A stretch of 64,000 nt of DNA from Durusdinium trenchii (taxonomy: Eukaryota > Sar > Dinophyceae > Suessiales > Symbiodiniaceae): assembly GCA_963970005.1 (NCBI GenBank), contig CAXAMN010021940.1, forward strand, positions 233,458 to 297,457, given 5' to 3'. Each line of letters opens with the position of its first letter. Position 1 is the first letter of the stretch. Under the pieces are notes generated by a model. The model worked only from the letters and a program-made list of their open reading frames with translations. It made no database searches and had not been told where the DNA came from. The translations under genes were made by a program, and so were the position numbers. This document shows positions 33,601 to 44,381 of this stretch, piece by piece.

Positions 33601-34935
33601 CTACATGGCCAGCGGAAAAGGGCGGACACCACTAGTGACGGACCCAGCGGAAAAGGGCGGACACCACTGACAAACCTGGGGGACACATGAATAGAAATGT
33701 TGCATGACCAACGGAAAAGGGCGGACACCAGCAGCGACAGACCTGGGAGACAAACGCATAGAAATGCTGCGTGGCCAACGGGAAAGGGCGGACACCAGCA
33801 GCGACAGACCTGGGAGACAAATGAATAGAAACTCTCCATGGATAAGTCGGAATGTGCATAGTTAATGGAAGGGCGGACAGCAGCTACAGACCTGGAAGAC
33901 AAATGAATAGAAATGCTACATGGCCAGCGGAAAAGAGCGGAGACCACCAGTGACACAATAGAAATGTTGCACCGCCAGCGGAAACGGAGGGACACCAGCA
34001 GTGACAGACCTGGGAGACAAATGAATAGACATGCTGCATGGCTGGCCAGCGGAAAAGCGGACACCAGCAGCGACAGATCTGAAAGACAAATGCATATATG
34101 TTACATGGCCAACGAACAGAAATGCTACATCGCCAGCGGAAATGGGCGGACACCACCAATGACAGACCTGGCAGACACATGAATAGAAATGCTGCGTGGC
34201 CAGCGGAAAAGGGCGGACACCACCAGTGACGGAAATGCTACATGGTAGCGCCACCAGTGACAGACAAATGCTGCATGGCCAACGGAAAAGGGCGGACACC
34301 AGCAGCGACAGACCAGGGAGACAAATGAATAGAAATGCTACATGGCCAGCGGAAAAGGGCGGACACCACCAGTGACAGACCTGAGAGACAGTGACAAATG
34401 AACAGACATGCTACATGGCAAGCGGAAAAGGGCGGACACCAGCAGTGACAGACCTGGGGGACAAATGAAATGAATCAAATGCTACATGGCCAACGGAAAA
34501 GGGCGGACACCAGCAGGGACTACACGAATAGAAATGTTGCACCGCCAGCGGAAAAGGGCGGACACCAGCAGTGACATACCTGGGAGACACATGAACAGAA
34601 ATTCTACATGGCCAAGGGAAAAGGGCGGACACCAGCAGCGACAGACCTGGGAGACAAATGAATAGAATGCTACAGCGCCAGACCACATGGCCAGCGGAAA
34701 AGGGCGGACACCACCAGTGACAGACCTGGGAGACAAATGAATAGAAATGTTGCATGGCAAAGGGCGGACACCAGCAGCGACAGACCTGGGAGACAAATGA
34801 ATAGAGATTCTACATGGCCAGCGGAGGAGGGCGGACACCAGCAGTGACAAACCTGGGAGACAAATGAATAGAAGTGCTACATGGCCAGCGGAAAAGGGCG
34901 GACACCAGCAGTGACACAAAGGGCGGACACATCTT
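33600..34935. repeat. Minisatellite, about 20 units of roughly 70 bp
   Basis: The unit contains GACAGACCTGGGAGACAAAT, then GAATAGAAATGCTACATGGC, then CAGCGGAAAAGGGCGGACAC, then CAGCAG. Spacing between successive GGGCGGACACC blocks is mostly 68-76 bases, with some truncated units. Variants differ by a few bases. Every minus-strand frame is open for long distances only because the unit lacks stops, so the ORFs here (up to about 240 codons) are artefacts of the repeat. Confidence 0.95.
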
Positions 34936-35915
34936 AAGAAAGAATTTAGAACCCCCAACAGTAAACTGTTTGGGGAAAAACTCACATCAAACCATGTGGT
35001 GGAAAACACTTTCGTGATTCTTCAGGTTTCAAGCTGGAAAATCCCTCTTCGAAAACCGATGAACACCGACACCCGAAGTGCCAGCACGGGGACCTCTTCC
35101 CAGGAATGAAGCTTTGTCCAGCGGCCCAATCACCTGCACCACTGACCGAAAACGCAGCAAATCCCCTCACTTCCCATCAGGCATCCCAAGAGAAAGAATG
35201 AACAACTGTGGTTTTGGGGTTGCTTCAGGTCTGAAGCAGGTTGGTCCATTTGAACCAGGGTAGCCCGAACCTAAACCTGCTTGTAGAACCAGCGAAGGGC
35301 GCTGAGTTGCAAAGGCGATGGACCTCGCTCTGAACATGCACTCCTCACATCTCTTCACCAAAAGTTGCACAGTTTCAGAGATGAAGCCAACAATCTCACA
35401 ACTAGAAAACGGAAGTCTGGGCGTCCTCCAGAACAAACAAGCACACTGCGGGCATATTTAAAAAGCAACCGGAATGATGATCCATCTGTTGCTCCATGCG
35501 CGCTGCCTGGTCAAAACAACGAGGCCGCCGCACGGTGAATGGCGGACCGCATCAGACTGGGGCGGCCCCATCAGTGATTTCATATATATGTGCCCACCTG
35601 TGCCAGCGTCACAGTTTGCTATTAATATATGCCTCATCTTGCATCAAGTACAGCCTCACTCCAACTCACTGACACGGAAGTGAAAAAAGACCATGCAGTT
35701 CAAAGGAATGTTGTCCTCCTTTCGGGGCCATGCATGGCCATGCCATCCACTTCCATGTGATGGGTTCGTCAAAGCATATCCAACACGACCAGGCCGGCCT
35801 GCGAAGGTCTCATAGGACGCCATCCGCGAACGCCTCCAAGACGAAAGTCAAGTGAAGAATCCACACAAATCCTTCTGTCAGACCCTTGGAAGGTGTGGAG
35901 AGCTTTCAAACAAAC
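34936..35915. other. No firm gene
   Basis: A weak minus frame at 35000-35110 (SSVFEEGFSSLKPEESRK) lies next to the minisatellite. Otherwise unremarkable. Confidence 0.3.
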
Positions 35916-36149
35916 CTAGCACCCGAAAGCTGGGCTAGCTGATTTGATGTTTTGTCTTGTGCAATCATCAGCTGTTTCTGGCCTTCGGCACTTCGTTGCT
36001 GCCCAAACGCGGGGCAGAAGGGGTGCGGTTTCGGTCCACCGCGGGGAGCCAAAGGGGCCAGGTTTGGCCCCCTGAGCCGGGTGGCGCGCATGGTGTCCGC
36101 AGCGATGTCACGAGATCTGTCAGTTCCAACTGACTGATGTTCAAGGAAC
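35916..36149 (-). CDS. Internal exon, unknown protein
   Basis: Acceptor GGGCCAACCAAG and donor GGTGCTAG|GTTTGT bracket 234 bases (78 codons) with one protein-like frame: RSRDIAADTMRATRLRGPNL, then AEGQKQLMIAQDKTSNQLAQ. The second half is predicted helical. No family recognised. Confidence 0.6.
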
Positions 36150-36650
36150 CTTGGTTGGCCCGACCCAGACATGGGAAACTCATGTAGTGGACACGTCCCA
36201 ACCCCCATATGTTATGGAGCATTTACTGATTTTCTGGTCCTATACATTTCTAGAAACGAAAACATACTAAAACCTAATGTTAAATTTTAAAATCTCTTAT
36301 CAGCTTGTACAAGGTCTCTGGGGCAGGGTTCTTCCTGCTCTAGCTGCCATAAGATCAATAGGATCAGTTCACCTCGAGTGCGTTCAAGGTTGAGTGCATC
36401 CATCCTATAATGGTGTGTCTGGCTGCATTCTGTCGGACAACTATTTGAATCTAGTCACCTGGAAAGCACCAATTAATCTCTGAAGAGGAGAGACAGCACT
36501 GATGAAATATATTCCCAAACCAAACACATGCATTGTATATAAACGCCGTGAAACCATAGACCACTTGGACTTGGTTGCGCAAAACATGAAAAAAAAACAT
36601 GGTTGCACCTACTCCTAATGGAACCTGGGAACTGAGACCACTCGATCCAC

Positions 36651-36810
36651 CTGCCGCCAGAACTGTTTCCCTTGGCAGAACAAAAGTCCGGCGAACTGGT
36701 TCTTGCTGTCTTTTTTCGGCCACGAGACGTGACCTTCTCCCTTTTCAGTCCACCACCCTTGCACCGCCTGGGATTTCTTCCCATTCGGCTGCTGGACCTT
36801 CAAGGTCCAG
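36651..36810 (-). CDS. Internal exon, unknown protein
   Basis: Acceptor GGCCCTGGGAG and donor CGGCAG|GTGGATCG. It encodes WTLKVQQPNGKKSQAVQGWW and later GEGHVSWPKKDSKNQFAGLL, ending FCQGKQFWRQ. The Trp-rich, mixed-charge composition is clearly protein-like. It lies directly downstream of the duplicated exon at 36866-36918, so it is probably in the same transcript as the coiled-coil region. Confidence 0.55.
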
Positions 36811-36865
36811 CTCCCAGGGCCGTTTGACCGTGACCCCAATCCCCGAAACATCGACCGAGGTCAAC

Positions 36866-36918
36866 CTTCCCTGCGTCCAAAATCCAACAGCTCAAGGACC
36901 AGACCAATCATCATCGTC
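36866..36918 (-). CDS. Duplicated short exon (copy 1)
   Basis: A strong acceptor (CCCTGTGCTTCTTCGCAG) is followed by TMMIGLVLELLDFGRRE and donor GGGAAG|GTTGACC. The same acceptor and first 14 residues recur at about 39766-39816. Confidence 0.5.
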
Positions 36919-37472
36919 CTGCGAAGAAGCACAGGGCGTGGTAAGACCATGTAAGACCAATGACTTTACTGTACACAACTTGGCCTTCGTGATGTGTGTG
37001 TCTGTATAGAGCCCACCTCCAGAAACATCTAGCAACCAAAGTCATGTCCATCCTTTTGACCATTGTGTGCCAGGTGAATTGCCCAGAAACTCCTTGTGAT
37101 TCCTGATCTTTCCCGGTCTTTCTACCACCACACTGCCGAACCTCTCGTCCAAGCCACTCATGATGTTCCCAGATTCTCCAATCCCTGGAAATTGCCGACC
37201 AACTCCGACCCTAGAAGAGTTCCACCCTCAAAGCACTCTCATATGCCTTGCGTTTGCCCAAGAATGGGGCGCCTCACATTTGCAATGCTGGAATCTAGAG
37301 TGTGTATACGACTGAATATATACACACATAGATACACACATTGAAGCTGTTGCACAATCAATAGGCCTCCCCACATCAGACGTTCCGCACCTTGTGATCC
37401 CTTAAAGCCTCGGTGAAGGATGGCGCCGCCCAGGCCACTGGACCCGAGCCATTGCCCCAAGCCTTGGAAATC
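36871..37472. repeat. Duplicated segment, copy 1 (partner 39770-40352)
   Basis: Nearly identical to 39770-40352 over about 590 bases, including introns, with small indels: from GTCCAAAATCCAACAGCTCA to CCAAGCCTTGGAAATCACCA. It contains two exons of the minus-strand gene. Confidence 0.85.
37391..37462 (-). CDS. Duplicated 24-codon exon (copy 1)
   Basis: Acceptor GATTTCCAAG and donor CACAAG|GTGCGG. It encodes AWGNGSGPVAWAAPSFTEAL ending RDHK. The copy at 40269-40340 differs by one synonymous change (GCG/GCA) in this frame, while the overlapping frame would change an amino acid. That favours this frame as the coding one. Confidence 0.55.
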
Positions 37473-37554
37473 ACCACTCACTACACATGTTGACCGCAGT
37501 TGCGTGTGTTTGTGTGTTTGGTGGCTTGAAACATCTTATGACAATGATTGCTTA

Positions 37555-37576
37555 ATATATATATATATATATATAC
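37555..37576. repeat. (TA)n microsatellite
   Basis: An uninterrupted run of about 11 TA units. Comparable TA runs lie at 16253-16300, 30133-30170, 32389-32440, 40498-40514, 44476-44490, 44909-44955, 49813-49831 and 57105-57120. Confidence 0.9.
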
Positions 37577-38079
37577 GACCCGACGTGGTAACTTATCACT
37601 ACTTATCCCATCGCACAGGAACTTGACCCACCCCCATGGCACACCGCTTACCCCACGAATGTAAAACTTACCCCGTTTGAAAAGCACAAATCACACCGCT
37701 TCGGGAACAAAAGTGCTGTTTCTGCTACAGGTTGTTTCTAAAACGACTACACCATTCCATTGCGATTCTGTCTTCTAAATGTGGATGGGCTCCACCCCCA
37801 TGGCACACCGATTCTGACCCACCTGTGAGTTCCTACCTCGGGGGTAAAGACCGAGACGCGAAAGTCCTTGCAAAGCAGTTGCGGCAAGCAAATCACACTG
37901 TGACACCACGCCACGACTAAGTCACGGCAAAGTCCTTGCGGCACTTGCATGGGACACCGCGTTTCACCAAATAGGCCGCCTAAGCCATGCTTTCCAAGCC
38001 CAGCTTACAATGGGACGCTGCCATAATGATGGGTTTGTGCAACAACAGCCGGCAGCAAATGAGTTGGGAGCCCTAGCGC

Positions 38080-38480
38080 GGGCAGCGGCAGCGGCAGCAG
38101 CAAGCAGCAGCAGCCAACCAGCAGCAAAACAACACCAGCAACCAAGCAGCGGCAAAGGGTAACCAGCAGCATCCCACCAGCAGCAAACAAACAGCAGCAG
38201 CAAACCGGAAGCAGCAAGCTGGCAGCAGCAAACCCGCAGCAGCAAACCAGCAGCAGCCAACCAGCATCAGCAAACTGTGGCATGGTCCCGCACCATGGAA
38301 CCTCTCTAGACCCATACGAGCCCAGTACAAGACCAGGCTTATACATCCAGGGGAAGAAGATGGCAACTCACGCGAAGAAGAAGAAGAAGAAGAAGAAGAA
38401 GAACAAGAACAAGAACAAGAACAAGCAGCAAGGGCAGCAGCAACAGCAGTGTAGCAGCAGTGTAGCAGCAGTGTAGCAGC
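38080..38480. repeat. Composite CAGCAG / GAAGAA low-complexity tract
   Basis: 38080-38275 is built of AGCAGCAGCAAACCAGC-type units. 38371-38400 is (GAA)n, then (AACAAG)n, then (GTAGCAGCA)n to about 38480. All frames are low complexity (poly-Q one way, poly-L/C the other). It is not treated as coding. Confidence 0.9.
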
Positions 38481-38484
38481 AGCG

Positions 38485-39200
38485 TCCACCACACACCAAA
38501 GCAATAGCCAAGCAGCCACTTGCTCTCACTCTTGGCCCAATACACTCCACGCAGCTGCTCCCTAAATTTGTAAACAAATGCACGAGGCAAATGAGCCCTG
38601 TCCCGTTTCTGTCCCAACATTGGTTGGGAAGTGCAACTTGGGGCTAGTTGCATTCCAAGCAACAGTGACCAGTGTCAAGAAAAAACAAATACACAGTATG
38701 AACCACCAAACAACAAACGCCTACACTCCTAGACACAAAACTGCTTGGGGACACCGTTTCGCAACGACAATTTGCGATTGAAAAACCCGGTGTAGTAGTG
38801 AAGCTAAACACATGAACTCGTAACGACTTTAGCACTTGGGAGTAAAATAACTCGAGACAGAATAAATAGTATTGCGCACGCGGTTAGGTCGAATTCTCAA
38901 CCTATGATAAACAACATACATGCAGAAAGGTAGCCCAATCAAGCTTTCCCCAACGGCACACCACATCGAGACCACAAGTTCTTAGCCACTCGAGACTCGA
39001 GACCAAGATACTGCCTGAGCACACTTCAGGCAGTACATCAAGTCAATTGGCAATCGATAGTAATCACGATCTTGAGTTCTTTGAGTCTTGTTGGATGAGG
39101 CCTCCCTCATAGATCATCCCCTTTACCTCTCTTTTCCACCACCCCCTCGTGCTCCCTATGCTCCGCCCGCAAAAAGAAACACCTCTTCTCCATCCAATAC
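38485..39200. other. No gene called
   Basis: AT-richer sequence, probably intron of the minus-strand coiled-coil region. A repeat of ACTTCAGGCAGTACATCAAG is shared by 39024-39043 and 40550-40569. Confidence 0.4.
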
Positions 39201-39315
39201 CCCTCAGCCAGGCCTGTCGCATTGACTCCGCCTGCTGCTGCACAGCCAGACGGGCGTGCAACTCCGCCAAGGTGGCCGCTTGCTGTGCCATCTCTTCGGC
39301 ATGCTGATGAGCCAT
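39201..39315 (-). CDS. Coiled-coil exon, copy 1
   Basis: Acceptor GACTCCTAGGCAG and donor GAGGG|GTATTGG. It encodes MAHQHAEEMAQQAATLAELH followed by ARLAVQQQAESMRQAWLR, an Ala/Gln/Glu-rich amphipathic helix. Identical over its length to 40709-40823, with flanking intron sequence also duplicated. The initial Met is internal to the exon and is not assumed to be a start. Confidence 0.65.
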
Positions 39316-39414
39316 CTGCCTAGGAGTCTGGCGGTCGTCTCCCCAACCTGGGAGCCATCCTTTTCAGAGAAATTTGAGGATCAGAACGGTGGTCACAGCT
39401 GGTTGCATTAACAC

Positions 39415-39552
39415 CTCGCTCAAACATGGGCCATTGGGCTCTATCACCCCGGGCAAAGGGTAACCATATTTATCTGAAACAAGCAACCAGTTCTGCTCCT
39501 GACGCTTCATCTTCCCATAGGATTGCACCGTTGAAGTCGCTAGCACAACTCC
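39415..39552 (-). CDS. Internal exon, unknown protein
   Basis: Acceptor TTCTTCAAACTCAG and donor GAGCGAG|GTGTTA bracket 46 codons: GVVLATSTVQSYGKMKRQEQ, then WLLVSDKYGYPLPGVIEPNG. A partial, disrupted relic of its 3' end (GATAGAGCCCAATGGCCCAT) lies at 40918-40945. Confidence 0.6.
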
Positions 39553-39765
39553 ACTGAGTTTGAAGAACTGGTTCCAACGTAGTCTCTCTCTTTTTTCATC
39601 CACTCCTCCGCCTGCCACACCACCAGCCCAGCCCCAAATAACTCACCAGTCCGACCTGTCTCCTTCCAAGAGGCTCACTCTGGTTGGCCACGAGCTGTAC
39701 CTGCACCCCATGCTTCCAACTTTAAGACCAACCTTTCCGGACCGAACTTCGCCTTCGTTATGTTT

Positions 39766-39816
39766 GATGTGTGTCCAAAATCCAACAGCTCAAGGACCAG
39801 ACCAATCATCATCGTC
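39766..39816 (-). CDS. Duplicated short exon (copy 2)
   Basis: Same strong acceptor as at 36919 and the same start TMMIGLVLELLDFG. The 3' side differs from copy 1 and the frame stays open to about 39675 (KAKFGPERLVLKLEAW). The exact donor is unresolved. Confidence 0.45.
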
Positions 39817-40352
39817 CTGCGAAGAAGCACAGGGCGTGGTAAGACCATGTAAGACCAATTGACTTTACTGGACACAACTTGGCAACCGTGATGTGTGTGT
39901 CTGTATAGAGCCCACCTCCAGAAACATCTAGCAAACCAAAGTCATCAAAAGTCCATCCTTTTGACCATTGTGTGCCAGGTGACCTTTGTACCTCGCCCAT
40001 GTAGCGAATTGCCCAGAACCTCTCGTCCAAACCACTCATGATGTTCCCAGACTCTCCAATCCCTGGAAATTGCCGACCAACTCCGACCCTAGAAGAGTTC
40101 CACCCTCAAAGCACTCTCATATGCCTTGCGTGTGCCCCAAAATGGGGCACCTCACATTTGCAATGCTGGAATCTAGAGTGTGTATATGACTGAATATATA
40201 CACACATAAATACACATATTGAAACTGTTGCACAATCAAAAGGCCTCCCCACATCAGACGTTCCGCACCTTGTGATCCCTTAAAGCCTCGGTGAAGGATG
40301 GCGCTGCCCAGGCCACTGGACCCGAGCCATTGCCCCAAGCCTTGGAAATCAC
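39770..40352. repeat. Duplicated segment, copy 2 (partner 36871-37472)
   Basis: The same exons and introns as copy 1, with a few substitutions and small indels. Homology stops abruptly at both ends. The spacing between copies is about 2.9 kb. Confidence 0.85.
40269..40340 (-). CDS. Duplicated 24-codon exon (copy 2)
   Basis: Identical in predicted product to 37391-37462, with the same splice sites. Whether both copies are used in one transcript or belong to alternative transcripts cannot be told from sequence. Confidence 0.5.
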
Positions 40353-40544
40353 CATGAGGACGCGAATGTGGTGGACGTGTGTGCCAGGCCTTTTGGAAGG
40401 TTCTGGTCACTCGAAGTAGCTTCACTTACACTTTCACGCACTACTCATGATCACGGCAAATGTGTATGTGGTGTCTTAACAATGCCTAGGGCCTAACATA
40501 TATATATATATATACATGCATATACTAAAGGATATTGCAACATG

Positions 40545-40870
40545 TCCACACTTCAGGCAGTACATCAAGTCAATTAGCAATCGATAGTAATCACTTCTTG
40601 AGTTCTTTGAATCTTGTTGGATGATCCCCTTTACCTCCATTTTCCACCACCCCCTCGTGCTCCCTATGCTCCGCCCGCAAAAAGAAACACCTCTTCTCCA
40701 TCCAATACCCCTCAGCCAGGCCTGTCGCATTGACTCCGCCTGCTGCTGCACAGCCAGACGGGCGTGCAACTCCGCCAAGGTGGCCGCTTGCTGTGCCATC
40801 TCTTCGGCATGCTGATGAGCCATCTGCCTAGGAGTCTGGCGGTCGTCTCCCCCACCTGGGAGCCATCCGT
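40545..40870. repeat. Second duplicated segment (partner 39020-39370)
   Basis: Covers the coiled-coil exon and its flanking introns: from ACACTTCAGGCAGTACATCA to GGGAGCCATCC and TTTCAGAGAAA. The two copies differ by a 15-base indel near 40625 / 39096-39110 and a handful of substitutions. Confidence 0.85.
40709..40823 (-). CDS. Coiled-coil exon, copy 2
   Basis: The same predicted product and splice sites as 39201-39315. The perfect match, while flanking intron has diverged slightly, suggests recent duplication or selection on the peptide. Confidence 0.65.
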
Positions 40871-41004
40871 TTCAGAGAAAGTTGAGGATCAAATCTGGTC
40901 GTTTTAGCACCTCATTCGAAACATGGGCCATTGGGCTCTATCACCCAGGCACAAAGACTCAGTCCGACCTGTCTCCTTCCAAGAGGCTCACTCTGGTTGG
41001 CCAC

Positions 41005-41120
41005 GAGCTGTGCCTGCTCCCGTGCTTCCAACTTCATGCGCCGCTCGGCCGTCAAGGCCTCTAAAGCATCTGCCTCCATCTGCTCAGCGCGATGCTTCGA
41101 CTGCCTGAGGGCGGATCGTT
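41005..41120 (-). CDS. Coiled-coil exon
   Basis: Acceptor TTGTCGCTGAG and donor CAGCTC|GTGGCC. It encodes QSKHRAEQMEADALEALTAE followed by RRMKLEAREQAQ, a long charged heptad-rich helix. A truncated second copy of its 3' side is at 39651-39721 (GGCTCACTCTGGTTGGCCAC shared). Confidence 0.6.
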
Positions 41121-41527
41121 CTCAGCGACAAGGCTCTCTCTCTCTCTCTCTCTTGACGGTGCTGGCCTGCTGGGAAGGTTCGGGGGTGTCTTCAAAGGCT
41201 AAAGCCTCCAAACTGAAAGAGCTTCCAGTGCAACCCAGTCACAGGAGCTGTTGCTGAAGATCGTCCACCTGTAGCCAGGCTTGGTCATAGTCTCTTTGGA
41301 GAGGGTGTGTGGGCATTGATAGTCGCTGGCACATGGCTAGAAACCTCTGTGCAAGGTGCGGTGACTCAGTCCTTCAGTGTCACCAACATTCACCAACTAC
41401 ATAACAAGCAAGTAGGCTACAAACAAGTTGCAAAAGCACTAGATCTCACGTCAAGTAGGAAGCAACACATCAACCATTGGGAATTAGGATGATCCCTCAA
41501 CAAACGCTTCTCCGCACCCACCCGCAC

Positions 41528-41584
41528 CTCAGCCTGCTGCTCGGCCAGCAGTTCCTTCTGGCGCGCAGCCAGCTGTGCCTGGCC
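41528..41584 (-). CDS. Coiled-coil exon, 19 codons
   Basis: Acceptor TTTGCTGCCTCAG and donor GCTGAG|GTGCGG. It encodes GQAQLAARQKELLAEQQAE. Too short for ORF calling, but both splice sites and the heptad pattern fit its neighbours. Confidence 0.5.
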
Positions 41585-42566
41585 CTGAGGCAGCAAAACC
41601 AGTATGGCACAGAGTGCACTCTGGCGGCCGGCTGGTCATATCAAAACCCAAAGCACATCCCGAACACACCCTGGGACTGGAATGCCGCCCTTTGATCCCT
41701 CAAGCCACCACCCCACCCCACATTAGGTAAGGATTCCATGGAATGCCTGCACATAATTCACATGAAACCATGATATGAAACCCATAAGAACTGGTAGTCC
41801 ACTCAGCTGAGGGGGGGTGAACCATGGTCTTGACCAAGGGCCAAACCCTGTGCCTCACTGGTGCCGAGTGCTTAGGGACCTCCCACAATTGCTCCAAGCC
41901 TTTACTCTCTAGATGGTGACCATGGGTTGGAAACCCCCCATCCCTTGGCCAAGCAGTGAATCTCATGCCGCTTCACCCATGTCGGCATCTGAGGATGGGA
42001 GATGTACATATACAAGATAGATAGATAAATAGATAGATAGATTGATTGATTAGATTAGATTAGATTCGATTGGATTGAATTGGATTGGGTTGGATTGGAT
42101 TGGTTTAGATTAGATTAGGTTAGGTTAGATTAGGTTGATAGATTGATAATGATAAATAAATCCGCCGACCCTCTGCCACGTGCAGAGGCGAGGCCTGTCT
42201 TGTGGAAAGTTGCTTGTAAAGATAGCTTGTAAAGATTTTGACCTTGTCCTTAGAATGTTCCTTGGCGTGGATTTTTCGTTTCACTGACTTCACCCCCCCT
42301 CCCCCGCTCCTCTTATTGTTGTTCTTCTTCTTCTTCTTGTGTTGGTTGTTGTTGTTATGTTTATATCTAACCACGGCATTGTTCTTACAATCCAAACGCT
42401 TGGTGGGGCGGCGGACCCGGCCGAAGGCCATTAAATAGATATGGATATATAGATATTAAGCAAGGTCTGGGGCATCCCAATGCACATCACTGGGACGCGG
42501 GCCAACAAAACACACAACCTTCACAAAGCCTGGCCCTCTGAGCTACGTCCCCGGTCACGTGCGCAC
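41585..42566. other. Intronic or intergenic stretch with GATTA-type repeats
   Basis: 42015-42165 holds (TAGA)n grading into GATTA/GGATT pentanucleotide repeats. A T/C-rich tract lies at 42285-42345. No exon seen. Confidence 0.6.
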
Positions 42567-42626
42567 CTCCAGCTGCTCGTTGCGGCGGTTGGCCTCCGAC
42601 AACTTCCGCTCGAGCTCCCGAATCTC
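42567..42626 (-). CDS. Coiled-coil exon, 20 codons
   Basis: Acceptor TCCCGTGCTTGGAG and donor CTGGAG|GTGCGC. It encodes EIRELERKLSEANRRNEQLE, an almost ideal charged coiled coil. Probably an upstream exon of the same minus-strand gene as the exons at 36.6-41.6 kb. Confidence 0.55.
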
Positions 42627-43146
42627 CTCCAAGCACGGGACTCAGCACTCGGGACTCAGGTGGGGGGGGTTGGGGCGAGACTCAGGGGAGTGTAATGGAG
42701 TGATATGTCTGGGGAAGAATCCAAGAACTGGACCATGGAATGTTGGTATGGGAGCGGCGGCCATGTAGACTCTGTAGACCTTGATGCGATGCCCTTGCCC
42801 TTGCCCAAGTAAGCGTGTCACATGAAGCCTACGGTGCTCGTACTTGTGCTCACCAAATCTCAGCTGAGATTCTTGCTGGACTGTGTGGTTCACCAGCATC
42901 AAGTACCCAAAAGCAAACATAAACCGGTCCAAATATGATGGAAACACATGGAAACATCACTTGGACGTTTTACAGTTGTGTCACTGGTCACTGGTCACAG
43001 CATTGCAATTCAGGTGGTCCCCATGTTAAAACTATGAACAAGACTCGGCGATCATCTATGCAGTGCACAAAAAGTCACCACTTTAACCTTTTTGAGGCAG
43101 ATCTCGCATGATCTCGCTGCATGGCCCATCATCGCCTGATCCTTAG

Positions 43147-43221
43147 CTCGGCTTCGTTCACTGGAGGTGAAGGTCCGCGCCTGGGCGGCGGTCGCGCCGG
43201 TCTTCGATGCGGACAAGGGGG
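43147..43221 (+). CDS. Possible plus-strand exon
   Basis: Acceptor TCGCCTGATCCTTAG, a frame RLRSLEVKVRAWAAVAPVFD, and donor AAGGGG|GTGACC. One of few plus-strand candidates. The minus strand is also open but more biased (R/P-rich). Confidence 0.4.
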
Positions 43222-43598
43222 GTGACCCGTTGCCCTGAAAGAGGATCGGGTGCGTCCTGTTGGAGTTTGCCCGGCAGCTAGCAGCTGGGATCTATAGGGA
43301 ACATAAGTTGCTGAACACATATCAAACACGCATGTTTCCTTCAAAGCTGTGGTATTATGGTACAGTAAGGAACTGATGCCTTGACAGGAGTGGATGAACG
43401 GTTAAACTGCTCAACTTGCAATCCTTGAATTGAAAAGGCCCAAAGGATTTGCAAGCATTTGGAGGTCTTCTCCCAAGCTGAGCCACTATAGCCACTAAGC
43501 AAGCAGCAACCATAATCCAGGCATCACAACCAACCAACTAACCAACCACTGTTGGGTCTCCCTTTGACTCAGTTCATTTGAGTGTCGTCACCACACAC

Positions 43599-43791
43599 CT
43601 GAGAAGGCTCGCTTTTTCCTTTGATCGCTCCTGTCCTACCAGCGGCCAGCTCGCTGGACTGGAATGTCCGCGCAGGCGTCGACAACAGCGCAAGATTCGT
43701 CCTAAGCATCGTCCAACACATTCGGCAAACATCTCCTGTCTGGCAGATAAGGCCTCAGATGCCTCAAACTGCTCATTCTCGTCCTCTTGGC
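43599..43791 (-). CDS. Internal exon, Glu-rich then Cys/Arg-rich
   Basis: Acceptor TTCTTCATGAG and a strong donor CTTCTCAG|GTGTGTGG. It encodes EDENEQFEASEALSARQEMF and ECVGRCLGRILRCCRRLRGH. Function unknown. Same strand as the exons at 43950-44381. Confidence 0.55.
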
Positions 43792-43949
43792 CTCATGAAG
43801 AAGATGCAAACTTTGCAGAAAGCCCGAGGTGACTGGAAAGCCCAGTTCTTTTCGCTCCAGTACGGAACAAAATCGATCACAAACACACCGGCCAAGAAGC
43901 TGAGCTGGGTAATACCTGAACGATCATCATGTGATGCCCCAAAAAAAAC

Positions 43950-44381
43950 TTCCAGGGATTCCCGAGGCCCCTCCGAACCCCTGCGACGAACCACCACAGC
44001 CCAATAGGGGAGCAACCTTTCGACCCTATGACCTGCGATGAGGAGCAAATCGGACCAGGACAGTTCTCCCAAAAAGTGTTGAAGCAAAACTCCCACCTAC
44101 ACCTGGGAAGAGGCCCACATGAAACATCATAGAACCTGATGGCATGGACCTTGCCAAGACGAGGATATCCTATAACCCGGTCTTCAGGTTCCACCAGGGC
44201 GTATTTCATCAACTTCCGCGGAGTTGCTCCTTTTGCAAAGGGCAAACTGAAAGCACCTACAGTACTCTCCCGCATAGCGGCTCCGACCGGCCTGGCGTCT
44301 CTTCAGCTTGGGGCCCAGCCCGCTCTTTTCTCAAGAGCTCCTCGCAAGGCGCGAGGGCGCACTGCTCACAGAAGCTAGCAT
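43950..44381 (-). CDS. Exon cluster of an unrecognised gene
   Basis: Three minus-strand exons. 44266-44381 (acceptor CACCTGCGGGTTAG) encodes ASFCEQCALAPCEELLRKER, with a CxxC pair. 44150-44246 (acceptor GTAGGTGCTTTCAG, donor GGCAAG|GTCCATG) encodes LPFAKGATPRKLMKYALVEP, then EDRVIGYPRLGK. 43950-44032 (acceptor CTCCTCATCGCAG) has more than one open frame. The phase between the first two does not match in this reading, so one boundary is wrong or they are separate. Confidence 0.5.

Noticed and set aside
33336-34755. Long minus-strand ORFs (up to about 240 codons) with Phe/Cys/Val-rich repeats, resembling a repetitive membrane protein
   Set aside because: They are translations of the roughly 70-bp minisatellite; all frames are open because the unit lacks stops.
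33600-34935. CRISPR-like repeat/spacer appearance
   Set aside because: Units diverge gradually and spacers are repeat variants themselves; eukaryotic context; a minisatellite explains it.
38080-38480. Poly-Q or poly-Leu/Cys protein
   Set aside because: Low-complexity CAG/GAA tract; no unique sequence in frame on either side.
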